From NCBI GenBank assembly GCA_004551945.1, contig SFPN01000013.1, forward strand, positions 67,755-131,754: a stretch of DNA of 64,000 bases, given 5' to 3'. The notes beneath the pieces were generated by a model, which saw only the letters and a program-made list of their open reading frames with translations, was not told where the DNA came from and did not search any database. This DNA comes from Clostridiales bacterium (GTDB lineage Bacteria > Bacillota > Clostridia > Oscillospirales > Oscillospiraceae). This document shows positions 24,558 to 32,464 of the stretch, in pieces. The translations under genes and the position numbers were made by a program. How positions within the stretch are numbered: position 1 is the stretch's first letter; each line of letters starts with the position of its first letter.

Positions 24558-25811
24558 ATGGAGTATTATGCAGTGCGGGGAGGCCACCCCCTGGAGGGGG
24601 CCGTGGCCGTTCACGGAGCGAAGAACAGCGCCCTGCCCATTCTGGCAGCTGCTTTGCTGGCGGAGGGGGAGAGCGTCATACATAACTGCCCGGACCTGAC
24701 CGACACCGCCGGGGCGCTGGAGATTCTCACCAGCCTGGGCTGCCGGGTCACCCGGGAGGGGCGCACCGTCCGGGTGGACACCACCTGCCGGCAGGGCTGG
24801 GCCGTGCCCGACCGCCTGATGGGGCAGATGCGGGCCTCGGTCCTCTTTCTGGGGTCCCTGCTGGCCCGGTCCGGGCGGGCGGAGGCCTGCTGGCCGGGAG
24901 GCTGCGCCCTGGGGTCCCGGCCCATTGACCTGCACATCCGGGCCTTTCAGGCCCTGGGGGCCCAGGTGCTGGACCGGGAGGGCCGGCTTTTCTGCCGGGC
25001 CGACCGCCTGCGGGGCCGCCATTTGGCTCTGCCCTTTCCCAGCGTAGGGGCCACGGAAAACACCATGCTGGCTGCCTGCGGCGCGGAAGGGGTCACCATC
25101 CTGGACAACGCCGCCCGGGAGCCGGAGATTACCGACCTGCAAGGCTTTCTTCGGTCCATGGGGGCGGAGGTCTCCGGAGCGGGCACCAGCCAGATCCGCA
25201 TTCGGGGCGGTCTGCCCCTGCACCCTGGCTCCTACACTGTCATGGCCGACCGGATCGTCACCGCTACCTACCTGTGCGCGGTGGCTGCCGCCGGCGGGGA
25301 GGGGGAGTTGCTGGGCGCAGACGGCACCATGCTGGCCCCGGTGGTGGACACCCTCCGCTTGGCCGGCTGCCAGGTGGAGCAGAGACCAGACCGATTGTGG
25401 ATCTGCCGGAAAGACCCTTTGCAGCCAGTGGGAACGGTGATCACCGGCCCGTACCCCGCCTTTCCTACGGACGCCCAACCCCTGCTGGCGGCGGTTTTGG
25501 CGGCGGGACAGGGGGAGAGCCGGATCGTGGAGACCATCTTCGACCAGCGCTTCCGGTACACCCAGGAGTTAAAGAAAATGGGAGCCGCCATTTCGGTGGA
25601 GGGCTCCGCTGCCCGGATCACCGGCCGTCCCCTCCGGGGGGCGCAGGTGGAGGCCGCCGACCTGCGGGGCGGGGCCGCCCTGGTTATCGCCGCCCTGGCG
25701 GCGGCGGGAGACAGCCGGATTCACGGGCTGGAGCATCTGGACCGGGGCTACGAGAGCCTGGACCAGGATCTGGCCGCCTTAGGCGCGGGGATTCAGCGCA
25801 CCACACGATAG
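24558..25811 (+). CDS. murA: UDP-N-acetylglucosamine 1-carboxyvinyltransferase MurA
   Basis: 417 residues. It transfers enolpyruvate from PEP to UDP-GlcNAc, the first committed step of peptidoglycan synthesis and the fosfomycin target. The catalytic Cys is C116 in WPGGCALGSRPIDLH, so fosfomycin binding chemistry is kept. Other motifs are GAKNSALPILAAALLAEG and the C-terminal RGGAALVIAALAA. It sits between murG and ftsQ, where other Firmicutes carry murA or murB. EPSP synthase is excluded by the PGGC loop. Confidence 0.95.
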   Translation: MEYYAVRGGHPLEGAVAVHGAKNSALPILAAALLAEGESVIHNCPDLTDTAGALEILTSLGCRVTREGRTVRVDTTCRQGWAVPDRLMGQMRASVLFLGSLLARSGRAEACWPGGCALGSRPIDLHIRAFQALGAQVLDREGRLFCRADRLRGRHLALPFPSVGATENTMLAACGAEGVTILDNAAREPEITDLQGFLRSMGAEVSGAGTSQIRIRGGLPLHPGSYTVMADRIVTATYLCAVAAAGGEGELLGADGTMLAPVVDTLRLAGCQVEQRPDRLWICRKDPLQPVGTVITGPYPAFPTDAQPLLAAVLAAGQGESRIVETIFDQRFRYTQELKKMGAAISVEGSAARITGRPLRGAQVEAADLRGGAALVIAALAAAGDSRIHGLEHLDRGYESLDQDLAALGAGIQRTTR

Positions 25812-25823
25812 AGGAAGAGCAGT

Positions 25824-26579
25824 ATGGCGAAAAAACAAAAGGAAACCAAATACCGCACCGTGCGGGGAGGCATCCTCTACGGCATCCTGACGGCTGTTCT
25901 GGTGGCCGTCTCCGTGGTGCTGGCCTGCACCGTCTTCTTCCGGGTGGAGGAGGTCACCGTGGAGGGCTGCGAGCGCTACTCCGCCGAGCAGGTCCTGGCG
26001 GTGGCGGCGGTGGAGAAGGGGGCCAACCTGATTCTCACCCCCTCTGACCAGATTGAGCACCGAATCAGCAAGAATCTGCCCTATGTGGACACGGTGCAGG
26101 CGCAGAAGCGCTTTCCCACCACCTTAAAGCTGGTGATCACCGAGTCCCAGCCTGTGGCGGTGATGGCCGCCGGGGAGGAGCAGTGGATCATCGACGCCAA
26201 GGGAAAGGTTCTGGAAAAGGCCGACGAGGGTCTGGCCCTTCAGTACATCCAGGTAAAGGGTCTGGAGCTGACTTCTCCCCAGCAGGGGCAGCCCGCCCAG
26301 ACCGGACCGGAGGGGGAAAAGAGGCTGGGGAGCCTGCTGGGCTTGCTCCAGGCCCTTCAGGACCAGGAGCTTATCAGCGAGATTACGGAGATTGACGCTT
26401 CCTTAAGCACGGAAATCTCCATGGTCTACCAGGGGCGCATCAAGGCAACCATGCTCACCAGCGCCGATTTTAACCGGAGAATCCAGATCTTTGAGGCGGT
26501 GGTGGCCCTGGCCGGGGAGTATGATCGGGGCACCGTGAACCTGAAAACCGAGAAGGTTTTCTTCACCCTGGACAACTGA
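25824..26579 (+). CDS. ftsQ: Cell division protein FtsQ/DivIB
   Basis: 251 residues. A bitopic protein of the FtsQLB complex, which controls septal wall synthesis. A short basic N-terminus precedes one membrane helix (about residues 18-40, GILTAVLVAVSVVLACTVFF). Next comes a POTRA domain (VEEVTVEGCERYSAEQVLAVA to KLVITESQPVAVM), then the beta domain. It is 12 bases after murA and upstream of ftsZ. Confidence 0.9.
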   Translation: MAKKQKETKYRTVRGGILYGILTAVLVAVSVVLACTVFFRVEEVTVEGCERYSAEQVLAVAAVEKGANLILTPSDQIEHRISKNLPYVDTVQAQKRFPTTLKLVITESQPVAVMAAGEEQWIIDAKGKVLEKADEGLALQYIQVKGLELTSPQQGQPAQTGPEGEKRLGSLLGLLQALQDQELISEITEIDASLSTEISMVYQGRIKATMLTSADFNRRIQIFEAVVALAGEYDRGTVNLKTEKVFFTLDN

Positions 26580-26651
26580 GGCAGGCCCGGAAGAGGGTCC
26601 CGATGGAATGAATTTTTTTCGAAAAGATGGAGAATAATTCAAACTTTTCTA

Positions 26652-26680
26652 TTGACCTGCCGAAGAAAGGGCGATACAAT
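26652..26680 (+). promoter_or_regulatory. Promoter for ftsZ
   Basis: TTGACC (26652-26657), a 17-base spacer and TACAAT (26675-26680) in an AT-rich 159-base gap between ftsQ and ftsZ. It allows ftsZ to be expressed at a higher level than the rest of the cluster. Confidence 0.85.
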
Positions 26681-26738
26681 AAAGGAAAATGATAATTTCA
26701 GGAATTTGTTCAGATAAATACACTTAGGAGGATCGATC

Positions 26739-27845
26739 ATGGCGTTTGGATTAGATACCGGAGCGGAGTCCGTTGTTAATATTAAGGTGATCGGCGTTGG
26801 CGGCGGCGGCAGCAACGTGGTAAACCGTATGGTGGAAACGGGTGTAAAGGGCGTTGACTTTATCGCCGTGAACACCGATAAGCAGGCGCTGGCCGTGTCT
26901 GGCGCCAACCAGAAGATCCAGATCGGCGAGAAGCTGACCGAGGGTCAGGGCGCAGGCTCCAACCCCGAGGTGGGCCGTCAGTCCGCGGAGGAGAGCCGCA
27001 CCCAGATCTCCAAGGTGCTGGAGGGCACCGACATGGTGTTCATCACCGCCGGCATGGGCGGCGGCACCGGCACCGGCGCAGCACCCATCCTGGCTGACCT
27101 GGCCAAGGAAATGGATATCCTGACCGTGGGCGTGGTCACCAAGCCCTTCTCCTTTGAGGGCCGCCGCCGGATGCAGCAGGCCGAGCTGGGCATTGAGAAC
27201 CTGCGCACCAAGGTGGACTCTCTGGTCATCATCCCCAACGACCGTCTGAAGTTCGTCACCGAGCAGAAGATCACCCTGTCCAATGCCTTTGAAGTGGCCG
27301 ACGATGTGCTGCGCCAGGCCGTGCAGTCCATCTCCGACCTGATTAAGAACACCGGCTTCATCAACCTGGACTTTGCCGACGTGTCCGCCGTTATGAAGGA
27401 CGCCGGCATGGCACACATGGGCGTGGGCCGCGCCGCCGGCAAGAACAAGGCCGAGGAAGCTGCCCGCCGCGCCGTTTCCAGCCCCCTGCTGGAGACCTCC
27501 ATCAACGGCGCCCGGGGCGTGCTGGTGAACGTCACCGGCTCCACCGACGTGGGCCTGGAGGAAGTGGAAGTGGCCGCCAACCTGGTCCAGGAGGCTGCCG
27601 ATCCCAACGCCCTCATCATCTTCGGCGCCACCTTCGACGAGAGCCTGGAGGACGAGATCGTGGTCACCGTCATTGCCACCGGCTTTGACGAGAAGATCAT
27701 GAACAGCAAGTCCACCGTTACCTCCGAGAAGCCCAGCAAGAGCAGCGGCCGCTCCTCCTCCCGCAGCCAGGAGCCTGCCGGCGGCATGGACGATGACGAT
27801 CCCTACAAGGAGATCTTCAAGATCTTCAGCAAGGACAACCGCTGA
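26739..27845 (+). CDS. ftsZ: Cell division protein FtsZ
   Basis: 368 residues. The tubulin-like GTPase forms the division ring. The GTP-binding loop is GMGGGTGTGAAP (about residues 104-115), preceded by GVGGGGSNVVNRM. The T7 loop NLDFADVSAVMKDAG supplies the catalytic Asp. The linker is short and Ser-rich. The C-terminal peptide is acidic then basic (DDDPYKEIFKIFSKDNR) and lacks the common D-I-P-x-F-L core. Codon use is more biased than in neighbours, as expected for abundant FtsZ. Confidence 0.97.
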   Translation: MAFGLDTGAESVVNIKVIGVGGGGSNVVNRMVETGVKGVDFIAVNTDKQALAVSGANQKIQIGEKLTEGQGAGSNPEVGRQSAEESRTQISKVLEGTDMVFITAGMGGGTGTGAAPILADLAKEMDILTVGVVTKPFSFEGRRRMQQAELGIENLRTKVDSLVIIPNDRLKFVTEQKITLSNAFEVADDVLRQAVQSISDLIKNTGFINLDFADVSAVMKDAGMAHMGVGRAAGKNKAEEAARRAVSSPLLETSINGARGVLVNVTGSTDVGLEEVEVAANLVQEAADPNALIIFGATFDESLEDEIVVTVIATGFDEKIMNSKSTVTSEKPSKSSGRSSSRSQEPAGGMDDDDPYKEIFKIFSKDNR

Positions 27846-27861
27846 AACACAGAAAACCAAG

Positions 27862-27897
27862 AACCGCCCCTTGGAACACTCCAAGGGGCGGTTTTTT
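27862..27897 (+). terminator. Rho-independent terminator ending the dcw cluster
   Basis: Fourteen-base stem AACCGCCCCTTGGA / TCCAAGGGGCGGTT, loop ACAC, then a TTTTTT run. Confidence 0.95.
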
Positions 27898-27902
27898 CTG
27901 TT

Positions 27903-27953
27903 CTTGGCTCCCCCTCTGGGGGAGCTGTCAGCGAAGCTGACTGAGAGGGGGCG
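27903..27953. repeat. Intergenic palindromic repeat, copy A
   Basis: Begins with the 25-base core shared with copies at 55493 and 63682 (CTTGGCTCCCC...GGGGGAGCTG), whose centre folds as an eight-base GCTCCCCC / GGGGGAGC stem. This copy continues with TCAGC-GAA-GCTGA and AGAGGGGG, making a full dyad element. It lies between convergent genes. Confidence 0.8.
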
Positions 27954-28457
27954 CTACCCGACATCCAGCACCACGGTTTTGACCCCCTGCCGCAGGGCGT
28001 AGGAAAGGGTGTTCAGGGTGCCCCCCTGGGGGCGGCCGTCGTAGACGGCGATGAGCAGGCCGGAGCGGTCCACCATGTACCGGTTCCGGCGGGCCATGCA
28101 CCCGGCGGTGTAGTGGTGCTGGACCATGGTCTCAAAGTCGCACTGGTCCAGCAGGCGCTGCCGCCGCAGCCGGTCCGCCTCCGGCCACCGGTCGGCCTGG
28201 CCCACAAAGGGGACGGCGGCCTCCAGGGTGATCTCCGGGTGAACCTGGCGGAGGGCCAGCACGGCCTCGGCAAAATATAGGTCAGACCCCTGGGCCATGC
28301 CGCAGATAAAGTGGCGGCAGCCGCTGTTGTAAGCGCCCTCTAAAGCGCCGGCCAGGCGCTCCTTCAGGTCCAGGCAGCGGGGGTCGGTTTCGTCGTCGCC
28401 CCAGGGCAGGCGGCTGCTCCGGTGGCCGGTAAAGCAGCAGCTGTCAGCGCGGTCCAT
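27954..28457 (-). CDS. SLOG-family protein (YpsA/DUF1273-like)
   Basis: 167 residues. SLOG proteins have a Rossmann-like fold that binds nucleotide-derived ligands; the Bacillus relative YpsA influences cell division. The N-terminal CCFTGHRSSRLPW matches the YpsA start (TGHR), followed by the GCRHFICGMAQGSDLYFAE Gly motif and the late YMVDRSGLLIAVYDGRPQGGT segment. The function of this member is unknown. It is a single gene on the minus strand, divergent from the ECF transporter gene. Confidence 0.85.
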   Translation of the reverse strand: MDRADSCCFTGHRSSRLPWGDDETDPRCLDLKERLAGALEGAYNSGCRHFICGMAQGSDLYFAEAVLALRQVHPEITLEAAVPFVGQADRWPEADRLRRQRLLDQCDFETMVQHHYTAGCMARRNRYMVDRSGLLIAVYDGRPQGGTLNTLSYALRQGVKTVVLDVG

Positions 28458-28567
28458 GGGGGTCCCTCCCTTCGTAACATTCTTCTCCCGTCATCTTATA
28501 ACGAAAGCCAGGGGAAAGTCAACGGCCGGGGAGAAGAAGTCAGGAAAGGGAGGCCCAATTTTGGGGG

Positions 28568-28595
28568 TTGTATTTTTGTTGAAAGCTGGTATACT
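28568..28595 (+). promoter_or_regulatory. Probable promoter for the ECF transporter gene
   Basis: TTGTAT (28568-28573), a 16-base spacer and TATACT (28590-28595), 40 bases before the start codon. I looked for an FMN riboswitch in the leader and saw none. Confidence 0.55.
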
Positions 28596-28635
28596 ACAGT
28601 TGCGTTTGTCAGATTATACTTGGGAGGCTCCGTTT

Positions 28636-29214
28636 ATGAAGGAAAAGACCCGCAAGCTCACAGTGATGGCCATGCTGGTTGCCATCTCGGTTGTCCTGGT
28701 GTATTTGATCCATTTCCCCATCTTCCCGGCGGCGGCTTTTCTGGAGTATGACCCGGCGGATATCCCCATTCTCATCGGCGCCTTTGCCTACGGCCCCGTG
28801 GCCGGAATTCTGCTCACCGTGGTGGCTTCTGTCATTCAGGGCTTCACCGTCAGCGCGGGCAGCGGCGCCTATGGCATCATCATGCACATCATCGCCACCT
28901 CCGTGCTGGTGCTGGTCAGCGGCGGCATTTACCTGGTGCGGCGCACCAAGGGGGGCGCCATCGTGGGTCTCATCCTGGGCACCATCGCCATGGGCCTTGT
29001 GATGATGGTGGCCAACCACTTTATCACCCCTGCCTTTATGGGCGTTCCCACCGAGATGGTGGACGCCATGCTCCTGCCGGTGATCCTACCCTTCAACCTG
29101 ATTAAGGCGGGGGTCAACTCCCTCATTACCGTCCTGCTCTACAAGACGGTCTCCCGCCACATCATCCACCCCGCGGCGAGAGCCAGGAAAACCCAGGACA
29201 AGACAGAGCCCTGA
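28636..29214 (+). CDS. ECF transporter S component, RibU-like (riboflavin)
   Basis: 192 residues. The substrate-binding membrane subunit of an energy-coupling-factor vitamin transporter; it would borrow the shared EcfAAT module, which is not in this window. Five to six hydrophobic helices are visible. The segment FPAAAFLEYDPADIPILIGAFAYGP resembles the RibU signature (YDPSDIP...GAFxxGP). ATG 28636 follows GGGAGG. The long N-terminal extension possible from 28456 has no family character and runs through the promoter. Substrate is inferred from family resemblance, without riboswitch support. Confidence 0.85.
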   Translation: MKEKTRKLTVMAMLVAISVVLVYLIHFPIFPAAAFLEYDPADIPILIGAFAYGPVAGILLTVVASVIQGFTVSAGSGAYGIIMHIIATSVLVLVSGGIYLVRRTKGGAIVGLILGTIAMGLVMMVANHFITPAFMGVPTEMVDAMLLPVILPFNLIKAGVNSLITVLLYKTVSRHIIHPAARARKTQDKTEP

Positions 29215-29235
29215 AAAACGGATGAAAGATATCGT

Positions 29236-29268
29236 GAAGAGACGAGTTTGCCCCTCGTCTCTTCTTCC
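29236..29268 (+). terminator. Rho-independent terminator
   Basis: Eleven-base stem GAAGAGACGAG / CTCGTCTCTTC with a seven-base loop, then a T-rich tract. Confidence 0.88.
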
Positions 29269-29340
29269 TTTTCTTGTGTTTTGGGGTGAGGTTTGATAGG
29301 ATGGAGGGGAAGAATACAGTAAGCGGCCCCCGTGGGGGAG

Positions 29341-30600
29341 GTGAGGACTCTGGACCGGATCATTTTTCACTGCGACTTAAATTCTTTTTACGCCTCGGTG
29401 GAGCTGCTGGGCTACCCGGAGCTGCGGGACAAACCCGTGGCCGTGTGCGGGGACCCCAAGTCCCGCCACGGGATCATTCTGGCCAAAAACGAGCCCGCCA
29501 AGGCAAAGGGTGTGCGGACGGCCGAGACCATCTGGCAGGCCCAGCGGAAGTGCCCCGGCCTGGTGCTCCTGCCCGCCCACCACGACAAGTACCGCTACTA
29601 CTCCCAGCTGGCCCGGGAGATCTACCTCCGGTACACCGACCTGGTGGAGCCCTTCGGCATCGACGAGAGCTGGCTGGACGTCACCGGGACCATCCACCTG
29701 TTCGGGGGGGACCCTGTGGCCCTGGCCGACCGGATTCGGGCGGAGATGCGCCGGGAGCTGGGCCTCACCATTTCGGTGGGGGTCTCCTTTAATAAGATCT
29801 TCGCCAAGCTGGGCAGCGACTACAAAAAGCCCGACGCCACCACGGTGATCAGCCGGGAGAACTACCAGAGTTTGGTGTGGCCCCTGCCGGTGACCGACCT
29901 GCTCTTTGTGGGCCGGGCCTCCGCCAAAACCCTGGCCAGCTGCGGCATCCGCACCATCGGGGACCTGGCCCGAACGCCCTGGGAAAATCTGGTGCGTCTG
30001 CTGGGGAAAAACGGAGGCCAGCTTCACGACTACGCCGCCGGCACCGAGCACAGCCCCGTCCGCCCCGCCGGGAGCACCCCGCCCCCCAAGTCCGTGGGCA
30101 ACGGCCTGACCTTCCGCCGGAACCTGGTGGGGGAGGAGGAGATCCGGGCGGGGGTCCAGATGCTGGCCCAGCGGGTGGCCGCCCGGCTGCGCCGCCACGA
30201 GATGAAGTGTACCACGGTTCAGGTGTCCATCCGCAGCCCGGAGTTTAAAACCGTCAGCCGCCAGAAAAAGACCGACGCCCCCACCAACGTCTCCCGGGAG
30301 ATTCACCGCTGCGCCATGGAGCTCATCGCCGGCTGCTGGAACTGGAGCGCTCCGGTCCGGGCCATCACCATCACTGCCGCCTCCCTTCTGCCGGAGGAGG
30401 AGGCCGGGGACCAGCTGGACCTGTTCGCCCCCCAGGCTTCAGAAAAGCGGGAGAAGCAGGAGAAGCTGGAGCGGGCCATGGACCAGCTCCGGGAGAGATA
30501 TGGGACCTCTGTGGTCCGCTACGCGTCCAACGGAACCCCCGCCGCCCGGGCCATCACCGGGGACGACGGGAGAGAGAGAGAAGAGGAGGAACAGCTATGA
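29341..30600 (+). CDS. dinB: DNA polymerase IV (Y-family, DinB)
   Basis: 419 residues from GTG 29341. Error-prone lesion-bypass polymerase. The first catalytic block is HCDLNSFYASVE and the second is PFGIDESWLDVTG (adjacent Asp-Glu); the SVGVSFNKIFAKLGSD segment and the little-finger domain follow. The start is uncertain: the strong GGGGGAGGTGAGG at 29334-29346 is best placed for a CTG at 29350, which would give the canonical LDRIIFHCD opening, whereas GTG 29341 abuts it and GTG 29332 lies before it. A possible promoter is TTGTGT (29274) with TAGGAT (29297), 17 bases apart. The stop overlaps the next gene (ATGA). I saw no LexA-like box. Confidence 0.94.
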   Translation: MRTLDRIIFHCDLNSFYASVELLGYPELRDKPVAVCGDPKSRHGIILAKNEPAKAKGVRTAETIWQAQRKCPGLVLLPAHHDKYRYYSQLAREIYLRYTDLVEPFGIDESWLDVTGTIHLFGGDPVALADRIRAEMRRELGLTISVGVSFNKIFAKLGSDYKKPDATTVISRENYQSLVWPLPVTDLLFVGRASAKTLASCGIRTIGDLARTPWENLVRLLGKNGGQLHDYAAGTEHSPVRPAGSTPPPKSVGNGLTFRRNLVGEEEIRAGVQMLAQRVAARLRRHEMKCTTVQVSIRSPEFKTVSRQKKTDAPTNVSREIHRCAMELIAGCWNWSAPVRAITITAASLLPEEEAGDQLDLFAPQASEKREKQEKLERAMDQLRERYGTSVVRYASNGTPAARAITGDDGREREEEEQL

Positions 30601-30878
30601 CCACTGCTCTGCTGCTGTGGGTGCTCCTGTGGAGCCTCATCGCCTTCGCCCTTATGGGCATCGACAAATGGAAGGCCGCCAACCACGGCCGGCGGATTCC
30701 GGAAAAGACCCTCTTCCTCTCCGCCATTCTGGGGGGCAGCCTGGGGGCGCTGGTGGGCATGAGCCTTTTCCGGCACAAGACCCGCCACTGGTCCTTCCGC
30801 ATCGGGATGCCGGTGATTCTGGCCGTCCAGGCGGCCGCCGCCTTGGGCGTGTCCTATTGGAGCACCTTTGTCCGCTGA
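30597..30878 (+). CDS. DUF1294 family membrane protein
   Basis: 93 residues with three hydrophobic segments. The GIDKWKAANHGRRIPEKTLFLSAILGGSLGALVGM stretch and the KTRHWSFRIGMPV motif match DUF1294 (a K-H-KT-x-x-x-F core after a small glycine-rich helix). The function of the family is unknown. Its start overlaps the dinB stop, so it is translated together with the polymerase. Confidence 0.9.
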   Translation: MTTALLLWVLLWSLIAFALMGIDKWKAANHGRRIPEKTLFLSAILGGSLGALVGMSLFRHKTRHWSFRIGMPVILAVQAAAALGVSYWSTFVR

Positions 30879-30948
30879 AAAAGGACGGCGGGACAAAATG
30901 CCCAAGGGGACCGGGAAGAAGGGGCCCTCTTCCCACACAAGTAACCAC

Positions 30949-30977
30949 TTGACGGGACCGGAAAAGTGTGCTAAAAT
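30949..30977 (+). promoter_or_regulatory. Promoter of the str ribosomal operon
   Basis: TTGACG (30949-30954), a 17-base spacer and TAAAAT (30972-30977), 92 bases upstream of the L7Ae-like gene. Confidence 0.78.
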
Positions 30978-31068
30978 GCGAAATTGCGGTGCACTGTGCA
31001 GGACGGGTAATTTACCCCCAAATCCGGCGGTTCTCCCGCGGTTTACCGGGAAAAGGAGGGGACACCCC

Positions 31069-31311
31069 ATGCTGACTGACCTGAAAACAGCCAAAAAAGT
31101 GACAGGCGCCAAGCAGGTGACCCGCGCCCTGAAAAACGGCACCGCCCGCCGGGTGTTCCTGGCGGAAAACGCCGACCCCCGGGTCACGGAGCCTGTGGCC
31201 GATCTCTGCCGGGAGACCGGAACGGAGACGGAGCAGGTGCCCACCATGGCCGCCCTGGGCGCCGCCTGCGGCATCGCCGTAGGAAGCGCAGTGGCCGCTA
31301 TCGTGGAGTAA
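31069..31311 (+). CDS. Ribosomal L7Ae-like protein (YbxF type)
   Basis: 80 residues, the usual length. L7Ae/YbxF proteins bind RNA kink-turns; in Bacillus ybxF lies directly upstream of rpsL, as here. The family pattern is present: TGAKQVTRALKNGTARRVFLAENADP, then the conserved VPTMAALGAACGIAVGSAVAAIV. ATG 31069 has AAAAGGAGGG eight bases upstream; longer in-frame starts read through the promoter region. The role is probably in ribosome assembly or RNA structure binding. Confidence 0.88.
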   Translation: MLTDLKTAKKVTGAKQVTRALKNGTARRVFLAENADPRVTEPVADLCRETGTETEQVPTMAALGAACGIAVGSAVAAIVE

Positions 31312-31395
31312 CATTTTTTGGTATTCGCCGCATAAGCCCCGGCCTTTGCGGTTAGAATATAAAATCCAAGGAATTTTTAGGAAAGGAGGAACAAC

Positions 31396-31818
31396 ATGCC
31401 TACTTTTAATCAGCTGGTTCGCAAGGGAAGAGAACAGGTGACCTACAAGTCCAACTCTCCCGCCATGCAGAAGGGCCTGAACACTCTGAAGAACAAGGAG
31501 ACCAACCTGCCCTCCCCCCAGAAGAGAGGCGTCTGCACCGCCGTCCGTACTTCTACCCCTAAGAAGCCGAACTCCGCTCTGCGTAAGATCGCCCGTGTGC
31601 GCCTGACCAACGGTTACGAAGTCACCGCTTATATCCCCGGTGTGGGCCACAACCTGCAGGAGCACTCTGTGGTCATGATCCGCGGCGGCCGTGTTAAGGA
31701 CCTGCCCGGCGTTCGTTACCACATCATCCGCGGCAGCCTGGACACCCAGGGTGTGAACGGCCGTATGCAGGCCCGTTCCAAGTACGGCGCCAAGAGACCC
31801 AAGGCCGGCAAGAAGTAA
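31396..31818 (+). CDS. rpsL: 30S ribosomal protein S12
   Basis: 140 residues. S12 shapes the decoding site. Recognisable throughout: MPTFNQLVRKGRE, the TPKKPNSALRKIARVRLTNG segment (streptomycin site; the Lys is unmutated) and the PGVRYHIIRGSLDTQGV segment. AAAGGAGG lies eight bases before ATG 31396. Codon use is strongly biased, as in highly expressed genes. Confidence 0.97.
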   Translation: MPTFNQLVRKGREQVTYKSNSPAMQKGLNTLKNKETNLPSPQKRGVCTAVRTSTPKKPNSALRKIARVRLTNGYEVTAYIPGVGHNLQEHSVVMIRGGRVKDLPGVRYHIIRGSLDTQGVNGRMQARSKYGAKRPKAGKK

Positions 31819-31849
31819 TTTCGTTCCGACCCAACATTTAACCTGTAAT

Positions 31850-31992
31850 TTTGCGCTCAAGCGCGAAGCACACGCTTTGCCGCGAGTCGCTTAACCATAA
31901 AGACCGTACGCGGTACTGGGTAAGCTCTCAAGGCAGGCACTGGACAAGAGGCACCTTGTCCGACACGGAAAGCGGACTGCTTTTCGAGTACC
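31850..31992 (+). other. Structured region between rpsL and rpsG
   Basis: About 140 bases without a frame but with nested pairing. GGTACT (31912-31917) pairs with AGTACC (31987-31992) and encloses GGACAAG / CTTGTCC (31942-31948 with 31955-31961) and GAAAGC / GCTTTTC. Upstream lies GCGC-TCAA-GCGC. In E. coli the S12-S7 gap binds S7 for autoregulation; whether this is equivalent is unknown. Confidence 0.5.
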
Positions 31993-32027
31993 TATGAAAT
32001 CATTTTTTTATGAAGGAGGGAAGCAAA

Positions 32028-32449
32028 GTGCCCAGAAGAGGAAACGTACCCAAGCGGGAAGTGTTGCCCGATCCTATGTAAAAAAGGGCGTAGCACAGAA
32101 GGTTGTCTACAGCGCCTTTGACATCGTCAAGGAGCAGACCGGCAAAGATCCCCTGGAGGTCTTTACCACTGCCATGGAGAACATCATGCCGTCCCTGGAA
32201 GTGAAGGCCCGCCGCGTGGGCGGCGCCACCTATCAGGTTCCTATGGAAGTGCGCCCTGAGCGCCGCCAGACCCTCGGCCTGCGTTGGCTGACCACCTATG
32301 CCCGCAAGCGCAGCGAGAGAACCATGAAGGAACGCCTGGCCGGCGAGCTGATGGATGCCGCCAACAACCTCGGCAGCGCCGTGAAGAAGCGCGAAGAGAC
32401 CCACAAGATGGCTGAGTCCAACAAGGCATTCGCACACTTCCGCTGGTAA
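32028..32449 (+). CDS. rpsG: 30S ribosomal protein S7, apparently broken (frame break and about 49 nt missing)
   Basis: S7 nucleates assembly of the 30S head. GTG 32028, eight bases after AAGGAGGG, begins the canonical N-terminus (PRRGNVPKREVLPDP) but meets TAA at 32079. The rest of S7 (KKGVAQKVVYSAFDIV to the normal C-terminus NKAFAHFRW) continues in another frame from 32081. The S7 segment between LPDP and GKKG (about residues 17-34) is absent. A normal 156-residue S7 needs 471 bases; 422 remain, so 49 are missing, which also explains the frame shift. An open frame from ATG 31994 reads through, but it has no ribosome site and gives a non-S7 N-terminus. This is either a sequencing/assembly error, a real mutation with a second rpsG elsewhere, or recoding. 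Confidence 0.85.
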
Positions 32450-32464
32450 CCTGGAGGATAGAGA

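Noticed and set aside
28458..28635. FMN riboswitch upstream of the RibU-like gene
   Set aside because: None of the conserved FMN-element blocks is visible and the leader from the predicted start is only about 35 bases.
28456..28635. 60-residue N-terminal extension of the ECF S component from ATG 28456
   Set aside because: It would start inside the divergent gene's start codon, run through the promoter, and has no membrane-transporter character; ATG 28636 has GGGAGG and fits the family.
31994..32030. ATG 31994 as the true start of rpsG
   Set aside because: It has no ribosome site, and the frame reads over the true ribosome site AAGGAGGG and yields residues unlike any S7 N-terminus; the frame is open by chance.
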